A stretch of DNA of 64,000 bases from Gemmiger sp. An87. Lineage in GTDB: Bacteria > Bacillota > Clostridia > Oscillospirales > Ruminococcaceae. The stretch's first letter is position 1. Each line of letters begins with the position of its first letter. The DNA lies in NCBI RefSeq assembly GCF_002159185.1, contig NZ_NFHD01000006.1, positions 62,001 to 126,000 on the forward strand, in the 5' to 3' direction. The notes under the pieces were generated by a model. It did not search any database and was not told where the DNA came from. It was given only the letters and a program-made list of their open reading frames with translations. The translations under genes were made by a program, and so were the position numbers. Below are positions 18,101-27,589 of this stretch, piece after piece.

Positions 18101-18847
18101 TCAGCCCTCGCTCAGGTACTGGCGGGGGTTCTCATAGTTGCCGCCCCGCAGCGTTTCCAGATGCAGGTGAGGCTCCAGGCCGCTCTCGGCGGGGGCCTGG
18201 TCCAGCGTGGCGATGGCCTGACCGGCCAGCACCTCGTCGCCCGCCTTCACCAATACACTGCCGCTGGCAAGGCCGCAGTAACGCCAGGTGACGGCGCCGT
18301 CGTCGATCTCCACGATCTGGCCCCACATGCCGTCCTCATACACGGCGGTGACCCGCCCGGCCACCGCGCTCTTCACCGGGCTTTCGGCCTCACAGAAGAT
18401 GTCCAGCCCGTTGTGGGTGCGCCAGTCCTTCAGGGTCTCGTTGTACACCAGCTCGTCGCCGCTATATTCCTGCCCGGTCTGCCCATCCACCGGCCACACG
18501 AAGGAGGGCGCCGGCGCAACGGCAGGCTCTTCGGGTGCGGCAGTAGGCGCAGGCTGCTCCTGCGAGCCAGAGGAGGAAGCCGGCGAGGGCGATGGCTTGG
18601 CCGAGGCGCTGGGCCTGGGCGTAGCGGTTGGGGCGGGAGTAGCTTTGATGGGCACATCCTCCACATCCTGTTCCACCGGTGCCTCGGGCAGCTCCCATAT
18701 TGCCTCACCTCCCTGCTCTGTCTGCGGTTTGTTTTGTTCCACGATGTTCTTCACGGCAAAAAAGCTGCACGCCGCCGCAATCACGATGCACAGCGAAAGC
18801 GCCCAGTACAGCCCCCTGCCCCGAAACAACGAAGCGATCCATTTCAT
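18101..18847 (-). CDS. M23 metallopeptidase, SpoIIQ-like
   Basis: A 248-residue single-pass membrane protein: a short inside part, a membrane segment at about 14-33, an outside spacer rich in Pro, Ala, Thr and Ser (about 65-110) and an M23/LytM domain (about 115-248). The zinc ligands are all present: HNGLD and HLHLE. Domain order, size and the WRTHNGLDIF segment resemble clostridial SpoIIQ, the forespore-membrane protein that meets SpoIIIAH and is catalytically intact in many Clostridia. An ordinary cell-wall endopeptidase is the alternative. The gene stands alone and converges on ptsG. Confidence 0.8.
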   Translation of the reverse strand: MKWIASLFRGRGLYWALSLCIVIAAACSFFAVKNIVEQNKPQTEQGGEAIWELPEAPVEQDVEDVPIKATPAPTATPRPSASAKPSPSPASSSGSQEQPAPTAAPEEPAVAPAPSFVWPVDGQTGQEYSGDELVYNETLKDWRTHNGLDIFCEAESPVKSAVAGRVTAVYEDGMWGQIVEIDDGAVTWRYCGLASGSVLVKAGDEVLAGQAIATLDQAPAESGLEPHLHLETLRGGNYENPRQYLSEG

Positions 18848-18974
18848 TCCCTTTGCTCCTTATCTTTTGCAGTTTTGCGGCGGCACAGCCGGTTGCCGCG
18901 CCAGAGTGTTCTGCTGCCGCTTTGCCTTTAGTTTTGCGCCAAAACCGCCGGTTTATACATGTGCCGGATGTCAC

Positions 18975-19003
18975 TTGAAATCCCCTTTTCTGAATAGTAC
19001 AAT
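18975..19003 (+). promoter_or_regulatory. Promoter of the pseudouridine operon
   Basis: TTGAAA at 18975-18980 and TACAAT at 18998-19003 are 17 bases apart, about 60 bases before psuK. Confidence 0.7.
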
Positions 19004-19065
19004 AAGGGTGAAAAACGTCACCGGCCGCAAGAGGGCGGCCAATTCAAGCGAACGGAGGGCTGTTT

Positions 19066-19995
19066 TTGACCGAACCTTATATCGCCGGTATCGGCGGCGC
19101 TAATGTGGACATCCACGGCCAGAGCTTCGCGCCCCTGATCATGCGGGACTCCAACCCCGGGCGGCTGCATCTGTCCATGGGAGGCGTGATGCGCAACATT
19201 CTGGACAACCTCACCCGCCTGGGCGAAAGCTGCCAGATTGTGACCGCGGTGGGCGACGACGCCTACGGCCAGATGCTGCGCACCGGCTGCCAGGCCCTGG
19301 GCATGGGCACCGAGGGCATGCTCACTCGGCCGGGCCATTCCTCCTCCACCTACATCTCCATCATGGACTCCGCCGGAGATATGCTGGTTGCCATGAGCGA
19401 CATGCGCATCCTCACCGAGATGGACGAGAGCTTTGTGGCCGGGCAGCTGGAGCTGCTGAACGGGGCGGAGCTGGTGGTCTGCGACGGAAACCTTTCCGCC
19501 AGCGCACTGAACTACCTGACCGCCCACTGCACCGCGCCTTTGTGCGTGGACCCGGTGAGCACCACCTGGGCCCGCAAGCTGGTGCCCATTCTGGGCCGGT
19601 TCGATACCATCAAGCCCAACCGGCTGGAGCTGGAGATTCTGGCGGACATGCCCATTGCCACCGATGAGGACCTGGAAGAGGCCTGCACCCGCGTGCTGGC
19701 AACCGGTGTGCGCCGTGTCTTCGTGAGCCTGGGGGCGGACGGCATCTACTACAAGGGGCCGGGCGGCAGCATCCACCGGCGCAGCCGCCGCTTTGACAAG
19801 ATGGTCAATGCCACCGGCGCGGGCGACGCCACCATGGCGGGCATTCTGCATGCCACCCGCAAAGGTCTCAGCGAAAGCGAGATTCTGGACTGGGCGCTGG
19901 GTGCGGGCCTTGTAGCCATCAGCGGCAAGGACACCATCAACCCGGACATGAGCGAACAAACCATTCAACAAATGATAAAGGAGTATGTGAAATGA
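19066..19995 (+). CDS. psuK: Pseudouridine kinase (PfkB family)
   Basis: A 309-residue ribokinase-fold enzyme that phosphorylates pseudouridine to pseudouridine 5'-phosphate with ATP. It begins with [13 protein letters not shown], has the substrate-closing glycine pair in [12 protein letters not shown], and the PfkB signature with catalytic Asp in [12 protein letters not shown] (about 250-261). Identification as psuK rather than another sugar kinase rests on the N-terminal GGANVDIHG and on overlap with psuG. The start is TTG at 19066, seven bases after GGAGGG. The last four bases overlap psuG (ATGA). Confidence 0.9.
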   Translation: MTEPYIAGIGGANVDIHGQSFAPLIMRDSNPGRLHLSMGGVMRNILDNLTRLGESCQIVTAVGDDAYGQMLRTGCQALGMGTEGMLTRPGHSSSTYISIMDSAGDMLVAMSDMRILTEMDESFVAGQLELLNGAELVVCDGNLSASALNYLTAHCTAPLCVDPVSTTWARKLVPILGRFDTIKPNRLELEILADMPIATDEDLEEACTRVLATGVRRVFVSLGADGIYYKGPGGSIHRRSRRFDKMVNATGAGDATMAGILHATRKGLSESEILDWALGAGLVAISGKDTINPDMSEQTIQQMIKEYVK

Positions 19996-20909
19996 ATCTG
20001 AAGCAGTATCTGGACATCACCCCCGAAATTAAAGCCGCTCTGGAAGAGGGCAAGCCCGTTGTTGCCCTGGAGAGCACCATCCTCTCCCACGGCATGCCCT
20101 ACCCCCAGAACCTGGAGTTCGCCGCTGAGGTGGAGAAGATCATCCGCGCCGAAGGCGCTGTGCCCGCCACCATGGCCATCATCGACGGCCGCATGAAGGT
20201 GGGCCTGTCCGCCGGGGAGCTGGAGCTGATGTGCAAGGGCGAGGGCGTTGTGAAGGTAAGCCGCCGTGATTTGCCCATCATCCTGGCCGAGGGCGGCACC
20301 GGCGCCACCACCGTGGCCTCCACCATGATCCTGGCCAGCCTGGCAGGCATCAAGATCTTTGCCACCGGCGGCATCGGCGGCGTACACCGCGGCGCCGAGA
20401 CCACCATGGACATCAGCGCCGACCTGCAGGAGCTGGCTCACACCTCCGTGGCCGTTGTCTGCGCGGGCGCCAAGATGATTCTGGACATCGGCCTGACTCT
20501 GGAGTACCTGGAGACCATGGGCGTTCCCGTTCTGGGCTTCCAGACCAGCGACTTCCCCGCCTTCTACTGCCGTAAGAGCGGCTTCGGCGTGGACTACGCC
20601 GCCAAGGACGCTGCCGACGTGGCCAAGATTGCCAAGACCAAGTGGGACCTGGGCCTTGCCGGCGGTATGCTGATCGGCAACCCGGTGCCCGAAGAGTTCG
20701 CCATGGACTTCGACGAGATGAGTGCCATCATCGACAAGGCTCTGGCCAGCGCCAACGCTGACGGCGTGCGCGGCAAGAACATCACCCCCTACCTGCTGGC
20801 CCACATCGTGGAGTACACCCAGGGCCGCAGCCTGGCCACCAACATCCAGCTGGCCTACAACAACGCCCGTGTGGCTGCCCGCATCGCCCGGGAATACGCC
20901 GCTCTGTAA
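19992..20909 (+). CDS. psuG: Pseudouridine-5'-phosphate glycosidase
   Basis: A 305-residue enzyme that splits pseudouridine 5'-phosphate into uracil and ribose 5-phosphate, the second step after PsuK. Conserved family segments are [17 protein letters not shown] near the N-terminus, [14 protein letters not shown] around 98-111, and [14 protein letters not shown], with the metal and catalytic residues of the YeiN family. Length is as expected. It overlaps psuK by four bases and is closed by a strong terminator. Together the pair recycles pseudouridine from RNA turnover. Confidence 0.96.
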   Translation: MNLKQYLDITPEIKAALEEGKPVVALESTILSHGMPYPQNLEFAAEVEKIIRAEGAVPATMAIIDGRMKVGLSAGELELMCKGEGVVKVSRRDLPIILAEGGTGATTVASTMILASLAGIKIFATGGIGGVHRGAETTMDISADLQELAHTSVAVVCAGAKMILDIGLTLEYLETMGVPVLGFQTSDFPAFYCRKSGFGVDYAAKDAADVAKIAKTKWDLGLAGGMLIGNPVPEEFAMDFDEMSAIIDKALASANADGVRGKNITPYLLAHIVEYTQGRSLATNIQLAYNNARVAARIAREYAAL

Positions 20910-20931
20910 GCGTTTCGCATCAAAGCATTTT

Positions 20932-20961
20932 GCCCCCTGCCGCACCGGCAGGGGGCTTTTT
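20932..20961 (+). terminator. Terminator after psuG
   Basis: An 11-bp perfect stem (GCCCCCTGCCG with CGGCAGGGGGC) around a CAC loop is followed by five T. The converging GT2 gene ends eight bases further. Confidence 0.9.
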
Positions 20962-20968
20962 GCTGCCT

Positions 20969-21838
20969 TTATTTCCAGCTTTGCCGCCTGCCTGCCAGAT
21001 GGCTCAGGTAGCCGTGCAGAGAGGCCGTGCTCTGCACCAGCTGGAAGAAAAACAGAAACAGAATAAATCCGAACAGCGTATTTTTGAAGGGAATGTCCAG
21101 CCGCTTTTGGTACCTATAAACAGTCCAGAAGCACAGTGCCCCCACCAGCGCAGTGAACACGGTGAGCAGCCCCACCAGATAGCAATAGCCAAACAGCGCC
21201 AGAATCACGCCGGGCACAAAACCAAACAGGTAGGCCAGGTCCAGATAGATGATGCTCAGGTTCACGCTGGTGAAATACCGGGTGCAGCCGCTCTGCCGCC
21301 AGGGCGGCACCTCCCGCAGGCCCTCCAGCCAGGTGTCCGCATCCACCGTGAGAAAATGACGGGTGCGCACCTTACTGAGGCCCAGATTCAGGGCGTTGGC
21401 CTTGCCCGGCTGCCCGCAGTACAGATACCGCACCGGCCGGTTTTCCGGTGCCAGCCGGGCCATGGCCTGAATCTGGCATTTGCTACCGTCGGTGGAGGCA
21501 TTGTCCACCGCCAGAATGCAGATGCGCCCGGCATACTTCTGACTGAACAGCGCCTGAATGGTTCCGGCGATGTTCCCTTTCTCATTGTGGGCGCACAGGA
21601 TGACGGTGGTGTCCTCGCAGGTCTGCGGATACTGCCGCACTCTTCGGTGCAGCAGATTGGAAAAGAACATGGCGCTCATCAGATAGCCCGGCAGAAAGGC
21701 GATGCCGATGACCACCGCCCACACATAGACCGGCGGCAGCACCTCTACCGTTTCCTCGATCCAGGGGAGCGACAGCCAGACCGAAAACGCCAGCCACAGC
21801 ATGCCGAACCCCACGGACAGGATGAATTTTCTGTTCAC
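20969..21838 (-). CDS. Membrane family 2 glycosyltransferase with an internal deletion
   Basis: A 289-residue protein related to PgaC/IcaA-type processive or membrane GT2 enzymes, which normally have 400 residues or more. Two N-terminal membrane segments lead into a GT-A domain that starts normally (TTVILCAHNEKGNI, AVDNASTDGS, GKANALNLGLS, FLTVDADTWLE). Right after that first acidic motif the sequence jumps (REVPPWRQSGCTRYF) to the C-terminal membrane part. The TED/GxGxxF region and most of the QxxRW motif are missing, though the frame is open. The product is probably inactive or altered. The start is GTG after GAGGG. It is the only gene on this strand between two terminators. Confidence 0.75.
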   Translation of the reverse strand: MNRKFILSVGFGMLWLAFSVWLSLPWIEETVEVLPPVYVWAVVIGIAFLPGYLMSAMFFSNLLHRRVRQYPQTCEDTTVILCAHNEKGNIAGTIQALFSQKYAGRICILAVDNASTDGSKCQIQAMARLAPENRPVRYLYCGQPGKANALNLGLSKVRTRHFLTVDADTWLEGLREVPPWRQSGCTRYFTSVNLSIIYLDLAYLFGFVPGVILALFGYCYLVGLLTVFTALVGALCFWTVYRYQKRLDIPFKNTLFGFILFLFFFQLVQSTASLHGYLSHLAGRRQSWK

Positions 21839-21934
21839 CCGAATCCCTCTTTTTTCGACAGCCTATGTGGAAGGAGGGCGAAGGGTTCCGGAGTCTGACC
21901 GGCAGGGCAATCGGTTTTCCCTGTGTTTTCACAC

Positions 21935-21974
21935 AAAAATCCCCCCGCGGCCTGTCTGCCGCGAGGGGATTTTT
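21935..21974. terminator. Bidirectional terminator below the ThrE genes
   Basis: A 16-bp inverted repeat with one mismatch (AAAAATCCCCCCGCGG against CCGCGAGGGGATTTTT) gives an A-tract and T-tract on both sides, so it can stop transcription in either direction. It follows the minus-strand thrE pair by 38 bases. Confidence 0.85.
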
Positions 21975-22012
21975 ACAGAAAAAGAATTTTCAGCAATGGG
22001 ACGAACCGGCAC

Positions 22013-22468
22013 TCAGTTCCGGTCCCGGCGCAGATTGCTGGGCTTAAGCGGGATGGACATAACCACCGCAATGCCCATGGCCAGCGCCACCGCAATCTTC
22101 AGTGTCTCGGCACCCTTGGCCGCGCACTGGGCGGTATCGCCGGTGATGAAGGCGTAGGCGGTGTAGTAGATGCCCGCACCGGGCACCAGCGGGAAGATGC
22201 CGGGAATCAGGAACAAGGTCACCGGGGCCCGGCGCACGATGGCGAAGGCGCGGGTGGCAATGGTCAGCGGGATCACCGCCACCAGACTTGCCAGCACCGA
22301 GCTGGGCTGCACCAGCATCATAGCCCAGTAGACCAGCCAGCCGATGGCGCCCACGATGCCGCAGGCAGCAAAATGCCGGGGCGGCACATGGAACAAAAGG
22401 CCGAAGCAAACGGTGCCCAGAAAGGCCAGCGCCAGCTGGCGCAGAAACTCGATCATCAGCAGCATCAT
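22013..22468 (-). CDS. Threonine/serine exporter, small subunit (YjjB/DUF3815)
   Basis: A 151-residue membrane protein with four or five hydrophobic segments. It holds the second half of the ThrE exporter, recognised by ATRAFAIVRRAPVTLFLIPG and the PLVPGAGIYY motif. In split systems it pairs with the DUF1212 protein made by the gene just before it. Its first codon overlaps the end of that gene by four bases, so the two halves are made together. The predicted role is export of threonine or serine; substrate is inferred from the family. Confidence 0.88.
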   Translation of the reverse strand: MMLLMIEFLRQLALAFLGTVCFGLLFHVPPRHFAACGIVGAIGWLVYWAMMLVQPSSVLASLVAVIPLTIATRAFAIVRRAPVTLFLIPGIFPLVPGAGIYYTAYAFITGDTAQCAAKGAETLKIAVALAMGIAVVMSIPLKPSNLRRDRN

Positions 22469-23235
22469 ACGTTCACCCCCGGGATCATGGTGGCCAGGCC
22501 CAGAATCAAGCCCACGCCGCAGGCAATGCAGGCGGCGGTGAGCAGGGCATCCAGCATGCGGATGGTACCGGACAGAAAGTCCGCCATAATCAGATCACGG
22601 ATGCCCAGGGTCAGCGCCATGCCGGGTACCAGCGGCATCAGCGCACCGATGATGGCCTTATCCATGTTCTGGCCGAAGCCGGTGAGGAACAGCAGCATGG
22701 TGGCCAGCGCCACAAAGGCCGCCCCCAGAAACTTGGTGATCAGCTTGTTCAGGCCCCAGCGGCCCATCCACAGCAAAAACACCTGCAAGCCAAGACCCAC
22801 CGCCAGAGCGATCAGACCGTCCTGCCAGATACCGCCGAACATGAGGGCAAAGCAGGCGCTGCCCGCGCCGCAGGCCAGGATCTGGTCCCGGCTGGGGGCG
22901 TAGGGCATGGTTTTGATCCGCTCCAGCTCCTCGTAAGCCTCATCCAGACTGACCTGCCCCTGGGCGATCTTGCGGGAAAGGGCGTTCACCGCCTCCACCC
23001 GGCCCAGATGCACCTCGCTGGCGGGCACACTGCGGATCTGTGCAGGCTGGCCGTAGTCCGAGCCCATGCTGGCAAACAGGCCGTTGGTGAGCACATAGCC
23101 GTGGAAGCTGTCCACCCCAAGGCTTTTGGCCATGATCTCCATGGTCTGCTGGGTACGGCTTACCTCGGCCCCGTTTTTCAGCAGCACCTCGCCTGCCGCC
23201 ATCACAAATTCCAGCACACGCTGCTGGTCATTCAT
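22465..23235 (-). CDS. Threonine/serine exporter, large subunit (YjjP/DUF1212)
   Basis: A 256-residue protein. The N-terminal soluble part (about 1-115) contains the DUF1212 features: GAEVSRTQQTME and the long amphipathic helices after it. Five membrane segments follow (about 120-256), including the PLVPGMALT motif that also occurs in the partner. This is the first half of a split ThrE-type amino-acid exporter. It overlaps the YfhO gene upstream and the small subunit downstream by four bases, so it lies at the distal end of the glycan operon although it has no clear glycan role. Confidence 0.9.
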   Translation of the reverse strand: MNDQQRVLEFVMAAGEVLLKNGAEVSRTQQTMEIMAKSLGVDSFHGYVLTNGLFASMGSDYGQPAQIRSVPASEVHLGRVEAVNALSRKIAQGQVSLDEAYEELERIKTMPYAPSRDQILACGAGSACFALMFGGIWQDGLIALAVGLGLQVFLLWMGRWGLNKLITKFLGAAFVALATMLLFLTGFGQNMDKAIIGALMPLVPGMALTLGIRDLIMADFLSGTIRMLDALLTAACIACGVGLILGLATMIPGVNV

Positions 23236-25784
23236 ATTGCTTCTCCCCTATTCTTCTGCGTTTTGCGCCGCTCGGCCGCATACCAGCCCAGAACGGCGAT
23301 CAGGCACAGGCCGCTCACCGCCGCGCCTGTTGCCGCGCCCGGATGATGGTAGGTCAGCTGAATCTGGTTTTCGCCTTCCTCCAGCCGCACGCCCATCATA
23401 CCCTCAAAGACCTGCTCCACCGCCACCGGCTCGCCGTTGCGCTCAGCGGTCCAGTGGGCTTCGTCCTCCCAGGCGAAGGGCAGAATCAGCAGGTCGTTCT
23501 CTGCGCTGCCCTGGGCGGTCACCCGGATGCTGCCGCCCTCCCGGATGGTCAGCTCGGTGGGGGCGTTTTCCTTCAGCTGGTCAACCGCCCCGGCCAGCGC
23601 CGTCTCATCTAGGCTGTAGATCTGCAGCTTGTCAATATACTGGGCCGGGGCCTCCACGCCCAGCTGCAGGCAGACCGTCTGCCCGGCCTCCAGGCTGCCC
23701 AGCGGGAACACACCGCCCAGCGAGTCGCCCTGGAAGTATTCGCCCAGCAGCTCACCGTCCATCTTCACGTCCGCCGGCAGGAAGTTGCCGGTATCCGGCA
23801 CCGCCAGATAGCAGGGCCCGCTCACCGGCGCAGTAAAATACACGGTGAGTCCCTTTGCCTGGTCGTCCACCGTCACATTCTGCGCAGGCAGCAGTGCATC
23901 GGCGCTGCCGGGCACCAGTGCCCGCAGCATCTCGTTCTGTAACTGGAAGGTATTGCTGCTTTCCTCCACGTCCACGTTCAGAGCGTCCGCGCTGCCCACA
24001 TAGGCCAGCGGCAGGGCGTAGGGATTTTCATACACCTCCAGCTCGGTGCCCAGCTCCAGCTTCTGATAGGGCGCGGGTACCGGGCGGCTACCGTCGGTAT
24101 ACAGATACTTGATGCCCAGCAGGCTGTCCGCCACGGCGGTGGAGCCCCAGCCGTAGGTGGTGTAGTTCACATAGCCCAGCTGCTCCAGCATGGGCTTTGC
24201 GGTGCTGGCTTTGGTGGAGGAATAATGGCTGATGCCCCAGTAGCCCAGCAGCATGGGGTCATTCAGGGTGCGCATGAAGTTCTTTTCCAGCCGGTAGTAG
24301 TCCTCGTCCTTCTGCTCCAGGGCTTCCACCACCTGGCGGCCCTGGTCATAAAAGGTCTCGAATCCGCTTTTGGAGTAGCTCTCAAATTTGCGCAGGCTGA
24401 GCATACTGTTCACGCCCATGTCCGCCGCGGCCAGGCAGCAGAAGCCCGCGGTGCCCAGCAGCGCCGCGCTGCGCTTTGCGCCCAGCAGCCAGATGCAAAC
24501 TAGCGTGCCGAAGTAAAGCCCGCCGCACATGACCAGCTTGAGGACGGAAAACTCCTCCCCGGCGGTGGCGGTGTAGCCCGCCAGCCAGAGCGCCCCCAGC
24601 ACCCCGGCCGCCGCGAAGGCCCAGACCCTGGGCCGGGCAGCCAGCAAAGCGCGGGCGGCCAGCAGCAGCAAAAACAGGCTGGCTAGAAAGCTGTAGCGGT
24701 AGGGGAACCAGACCGGCTCCTTGAAGCCGTGCCAGACAAGATCAATGCCGCTCACCCAGAAGCTGAGCACCAGCGCCGCCAGCACACCGGCGGCGGCCAG
24801 CTTTTCCCGCAGGTGAATCTTCCCATTGAAAAAGAAGAAGAGCCCCAGCACCACACAGAACACGCCGCAGTAGATGTTGGGCAGGCCGCCGGTCACGTCC
24901 TCCCAGAAGAAGTTGCCGAAGAACAGCTGCCACACCAGCTGGGGCAGGCTGAAATTGGGCTCCAGCGAGAGCTCCATGGCAAACAGTGCGCCCTTGCTCT
25001 CCTCAATTTCCACCAGCGCCGGATAGAGCAGCACCATGCCCAGCCCCGCGCCCAGCACACCGCTGGCCGCAAACCGGCCAAACCGGCGGGCAAACAGACG
25101 GCCGGTGCGCTCGCCCAACCGTTCACTGGTGGCCCAGTAGTAGAAGAAGTAGATCACGCTGAACAGGCATACTGCCCAGGCGGTGTAGAAGTTCAGGAGC
25201 ACACAGGCGAACACCAGCCACAAAAGTGCCCAGTGGCGGCCGGTATCCACCAGCCGCTCCAAAGCCCACAGCACCAGCGGCGCCAGCAGCACCACGTCCA
25301 TCCAGATCACGTTCTGGCTGTAGACCACGCAGAAGGCACAGAGGCCGTAGCCCTGGCTGAGCGCTGCCAGCAGCGGGCTGGCGCTGTTCAGGTGCTTTTG
25401 CAGAAAGAAGCAGCAGGCCGTGGCGGTGAGGGCGGTGCGCAGCCAGAACATGAGCTGCACCGCCACCGGAATCATGCGCAGCGGCAGCGCCAGCAAGATC
25501 AGATTGAAGGGACTGGCCATGTAATAGGCGAACAGGCCCAGGGTGCTGCCGCCGCACAGCTTGCCGAAGCTGTAGAACAGGCCGCCCTCGCCCAGGCGGC
25601 GTTTCAAGTCCGCCAGGTAGGCCACATACTGGCCGTTCAGATCGCCGGTGAGCATGGTGCCGTCGCCGAAGGGCCAGAAGCCCAGCAGCAGATAAGCACC
25701 GCCCACCAGCACCGTGGCCAGGGCAAAGCAGAAGATCAGATTGTTCCGCTGCGCGCGGGCGCAGGGGGTTTGTGTCTTTCCCAT
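23232..25784 (-). CDS. YfhO-family membrane protein
   Basis: An 850-residue membrane protein. The first outside loop carries TMLTGDLNGQYVAYLADL and FYSFGKLCGGSTLGLFAYY, the family pattern of YfhO, a GT-C-like protein that in Bacillus and Listeria adds sugars to teichoic acids. Some twelve membrane segments follow, then a large outside region (about 470-820) and a last membrane span near the C-terminus. GAGG precedes the start. Position directly after the CMP-sugar synthetase gene, with only 55 bases between, suggests that it acts on a surface polymer as the last glycan gene of the operon. Confidence 0.87.
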   Translation of the reverse strand: MGKTQTPCARAQRNNLIFCFALATVLVGGAYLLLGFWPFGDGTMLTGDLNGQYVAYLADLKRRLGEGGLFYSFGKLCGGSTLGLFAYYMASPFNLILLALPLRMIPVAVQLMFWLRTALTATACCFFLQKHLNSASPLLAALSQGYGLCAFCVVYSQNVIWMDVVLLAPLVLWALERLVDTGRHWALLWLVFACVLLNFYTAWAVCLFSVIYFFYYWATSERLGERTGRLFARRFGRFAASGVLGAGLGMVLLYPALVEIEESKGALFAMELSLEPNFSLPQLVWQLFFGNFFWEDVTGGLPNIYCGVFCVVLGLFFFFNGKIHLREKLAAAGVLAALVLSFWVSGIDLVWHGFKEPVWFPYRYSFLASLFLLLLAARALLAARPRVWAFAAAGVLGALWLAGYTATAGEEFSVLKLVMCGGLYFGTLVCIWLLGAKRSAALLGTAGFCCLAAADMGVNSMLSLRKFESYSKSGFETFYDQGRQVVEALEQKDEDYYRLEKNFMRTLNDPMLLGYWGISHYSSTKASTAKPMLEQLGYVNYTTYGWGSTAVADSLLGIKYLYTDGSRPVPAPYQKLELGTELEVYENPYALPLAYVGSADALNVDVEESSNTFQLQNEMLRALVPGSADALLPAQNVTVDDQAKGLTVYFTAPVSGPCYLAVPDTGNFLPADVKMDGELLGEYFQGDSLGGVFPLGSLEAGQTVCLQLGVEAPAQYIDKLQIYSLDETALAGAVDQLKENAPTELTIREGGSIRVTAQGSAENDLLILPFAWEDEAHWTAERNGEPVAVEQVFEGMMGVRLEEGENQIQLTYHHPGAATGAAVSGLCLIAVLGWYAAERRKTQKNRGEAI

Positions 25785-25839
25785 GGTATTCCTCGATAAC
25801 AGATTTCAGCGCGGGAGCCGCAGGCCCCCGCGCCGCGTT

Positions 25840-26604
25840 TTATTCCCGGATGTTGTCCCGTACCTGGGCAAACTCCGGCAGAGTCTTGAACAGATGCCCG
25901 GCGATGACCTCCATCAGCAGGAAGTCCTCCTCGCTGTCGATGTCCAGCACGCCGGTATCCAGCATCTTGCTCACGCCGATCTTGCCGTCCCACAGAATGC
26001 CGGTGGTGTTGTTTGCCAAAAAATCCCGGCGGAACACGTAGATGCTGGCGTTCACGTCGTAGAACACCGGGGCCTGCTGGCGGGCGGTGTAGGTGGCGTT
26101 GTCAATGCCCTTTTCCACATGGTCGCCGCAGTCCCGCACCATGTTGAAGCAGGGATTCCGGCGGGACTCGGTGACGCTGAACACCAGGTCCAGGTCCGGG
26201 CGGGCGGCCTTCATCTCAAAGGCGTTCTGCACGTCCCTGGCGGTGCGCAGCGGGCTGGTGATGTCCAGATCCATCACGTAGTCGTAGGTGCAGCCGTTCT
26301 TCTCCTCCATGCGGGCCAGGCTGTCCTGGAAGACGGCCATCTTGGGCACAGTGTCGCCGCCCAGGGCCTCGCCCCGGGGCAGGAAGACCACCTCGGGATA
26401 TTTGGCGGCCACCAGGTCCGCCAGGGCCTGGCTGTCGGTGTTCAGGCAGATGTCCACCTGCACGTCCGGCCGGGCGGCCTTGAACAGTGAAGCGGCACTC
26501 AGGGTATAGTACACCAGCGGCTTTTCACAGAACACTTTCAGGTTCTTGTTTTTAAATCCCTTGCTGCCTGCGCGGCCGCAGATGGTGATGAGCAGTTTTT
26601 CCAC
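25840..26604 (-). CDS. legF: CMP-nonulosonic acid synthetase (CMP-legionaminate type)
   Basis: A 254-residue cytidylyltransferase. The N-terminal motif CGRAGSKGFKNKNL binds the CTP phosphates; further family features are DLDITSPLRTARDV with the metal-binding acids and SVTESRRNPCFN. The enzyme joins CTP and a nonulosonic acid to give the CMP-activated donor. NeuA, LegF and PseF share these motifs; the legionaminic assignment comes from the legB/legC/ptmE genes in the same operon. The start is GTG after GAAGGA. It is followed by the YfhO gene and preceded by a Gfo/Idh gene 21 bases away. Confidence 0.87.
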   Translation of the reverse strand: MEKLLITICGRAGSKGFKNKNLKVFCEKPLVYYTLSAASLFKAARPDVQVDICLNTDSQALADLVAAKYPEVVFLPRGEALGGDTVPKMAVFQDSLARMEEKNGCTYDYVMDLDITSPLRTARDVQNAFEMKAARPDLDLVFSVTESRRNPCFNMVRDCGDHVEKGIDNATYTARQQAPVFYDVNASIYVFRRDFLANNTTGILWDGKIGVSKMLDTGVLDIDSEEDFLLMEVIAGHLFKTLPEFAQVRDNIRE

Positions 26605-26625
26605 GTTTCGTTCCTTCTTTCCCTT

Positions 26626-27552
26626 TTATTCCTCGCCCAGGGTCAGCTTGAGCACATCCAGCGCCATGGCCGGGCTGTTGATGCTCTCGCCCTGGCCGTT
26701 GATGGCGTAATCCAGGAAATACTCCATCTCCCGCATATAGCGGTCGTTCACCGGCTCCTCAAAGTGCTGCACCACACCATTGGCCAGAGTCAGCGTGCCT
26801 GCGCCGAAGTCGGCGGTGACGGTGCCGTCGGCGCAGAACAGCTCGATGGTGCGCCGGTAGGTGCGGCCGAAGTAGTCCAGATGAATCTCCGCCAGCATAT
26901 GCGGATAGCGGGCGATGTAGACGGACAGATCGTCCGAGTCGATTTCCAGATCAGAATAGGTGCCCTTGAAGTTGTAGCTTTCCAGAGGCTTGCCGAACAG
27001 CTCCACCATGTAGTCCCACTCGTGGATCAGGTCGATGGTCACGCCGCCGCCCATGTCCTTGTGGGCGGAGTAGACCTTGCGGTAATCCACGCCGGGCCGC
27101 CAGTCCGGCAGATAGGACGAGCAGATGACCCGGGCGGAGTAGGGCCGCAGGGTGGGCATCAGCTTTTTCAGCGCCAGGAAGGTTCCACACCAGCGCATGG
27201 GCGCGGCCACATAGGCCTTCTGGGTCTCCAGGCCCAGCTCGGCCAGATCATAATCGGTGTGGTCGAAGATGGGCTTTTCGATGAACAGGTTCTCCGCCTT
27301 GCCCGCCAGATCCGCCAGGGTGGAGGCGTGCAGGCTGGTGGGGTTGGTGATGAAGGCCACGTCGTAATGGCCCAGCTGCTCGAAGTCGATGTACTGGTGC
27401 TTGATCACCGCCGCCAGCTCAGGGGGCAGCGGCTTCAGGCTGGAGCGCAGCGCGTCCACCTCCAGGGGAATACCCCGCCGGGAGGCGATGTGGATCAGAT
27501 TGTTCAGATGCCGCTTGCCGATGGAACCCAGGCCCACAAACAATACTTTCAT
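26626..27552 (-). CDS. Gfo/Idh/MocA-family oxidoreductase (second of two)
   Basis: A 308-residue NAD(P)-dependent oxidoreductase with N-terminal VLFVGLGSIGKRHLNNL, the EKP motif of the family (FIEKPIF, about 92-98) and the C-terminal alpha/beta substrate domain with a catalytic-site histidine in DLIHEWDYM. The start follows AGGAGG. It lies between another Gfo/Idh gene and the CMP-sugar synthetase. It is only distantly similar to its upstream neighbour, though both start with the same (V)GLGSxGKRR/H pattern. A role in modifying the nonulosonic acid or a precursor is inferred from position. Confidence 0.85.
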   Translation of the reverse strand: MKVLFVGLGSIGKRHLNNLIHIASRRGIPLEVDALRSSLKPLPPELAAVIKHQYIDFEQLGHYDVAFITNPTSLHASTLADLAGKAENLFIEKPIFDHTDYDLAELGLETQKAYVAAPMRWCGTFLALKKLMPTLRPYSARVICSSYLPDWRPGVDYRKVYSAHKDMGGGVTIDLIHEWDYMVELFGKPLESYNFKGTYSDLEIDSDDLSVYIARYPHMLAEIHLDYFGRTYRRTIELFCADGTVTADFGAGTLTLANGVVQHFEEPVNDRYMREMEYFLDYAINGQGESINSPAMALDVLKLTLGEE

Positions 27553-27589
27553 GGTGCTTCCTCCTTTTATTTTGTTGGCAAAAACAGCC

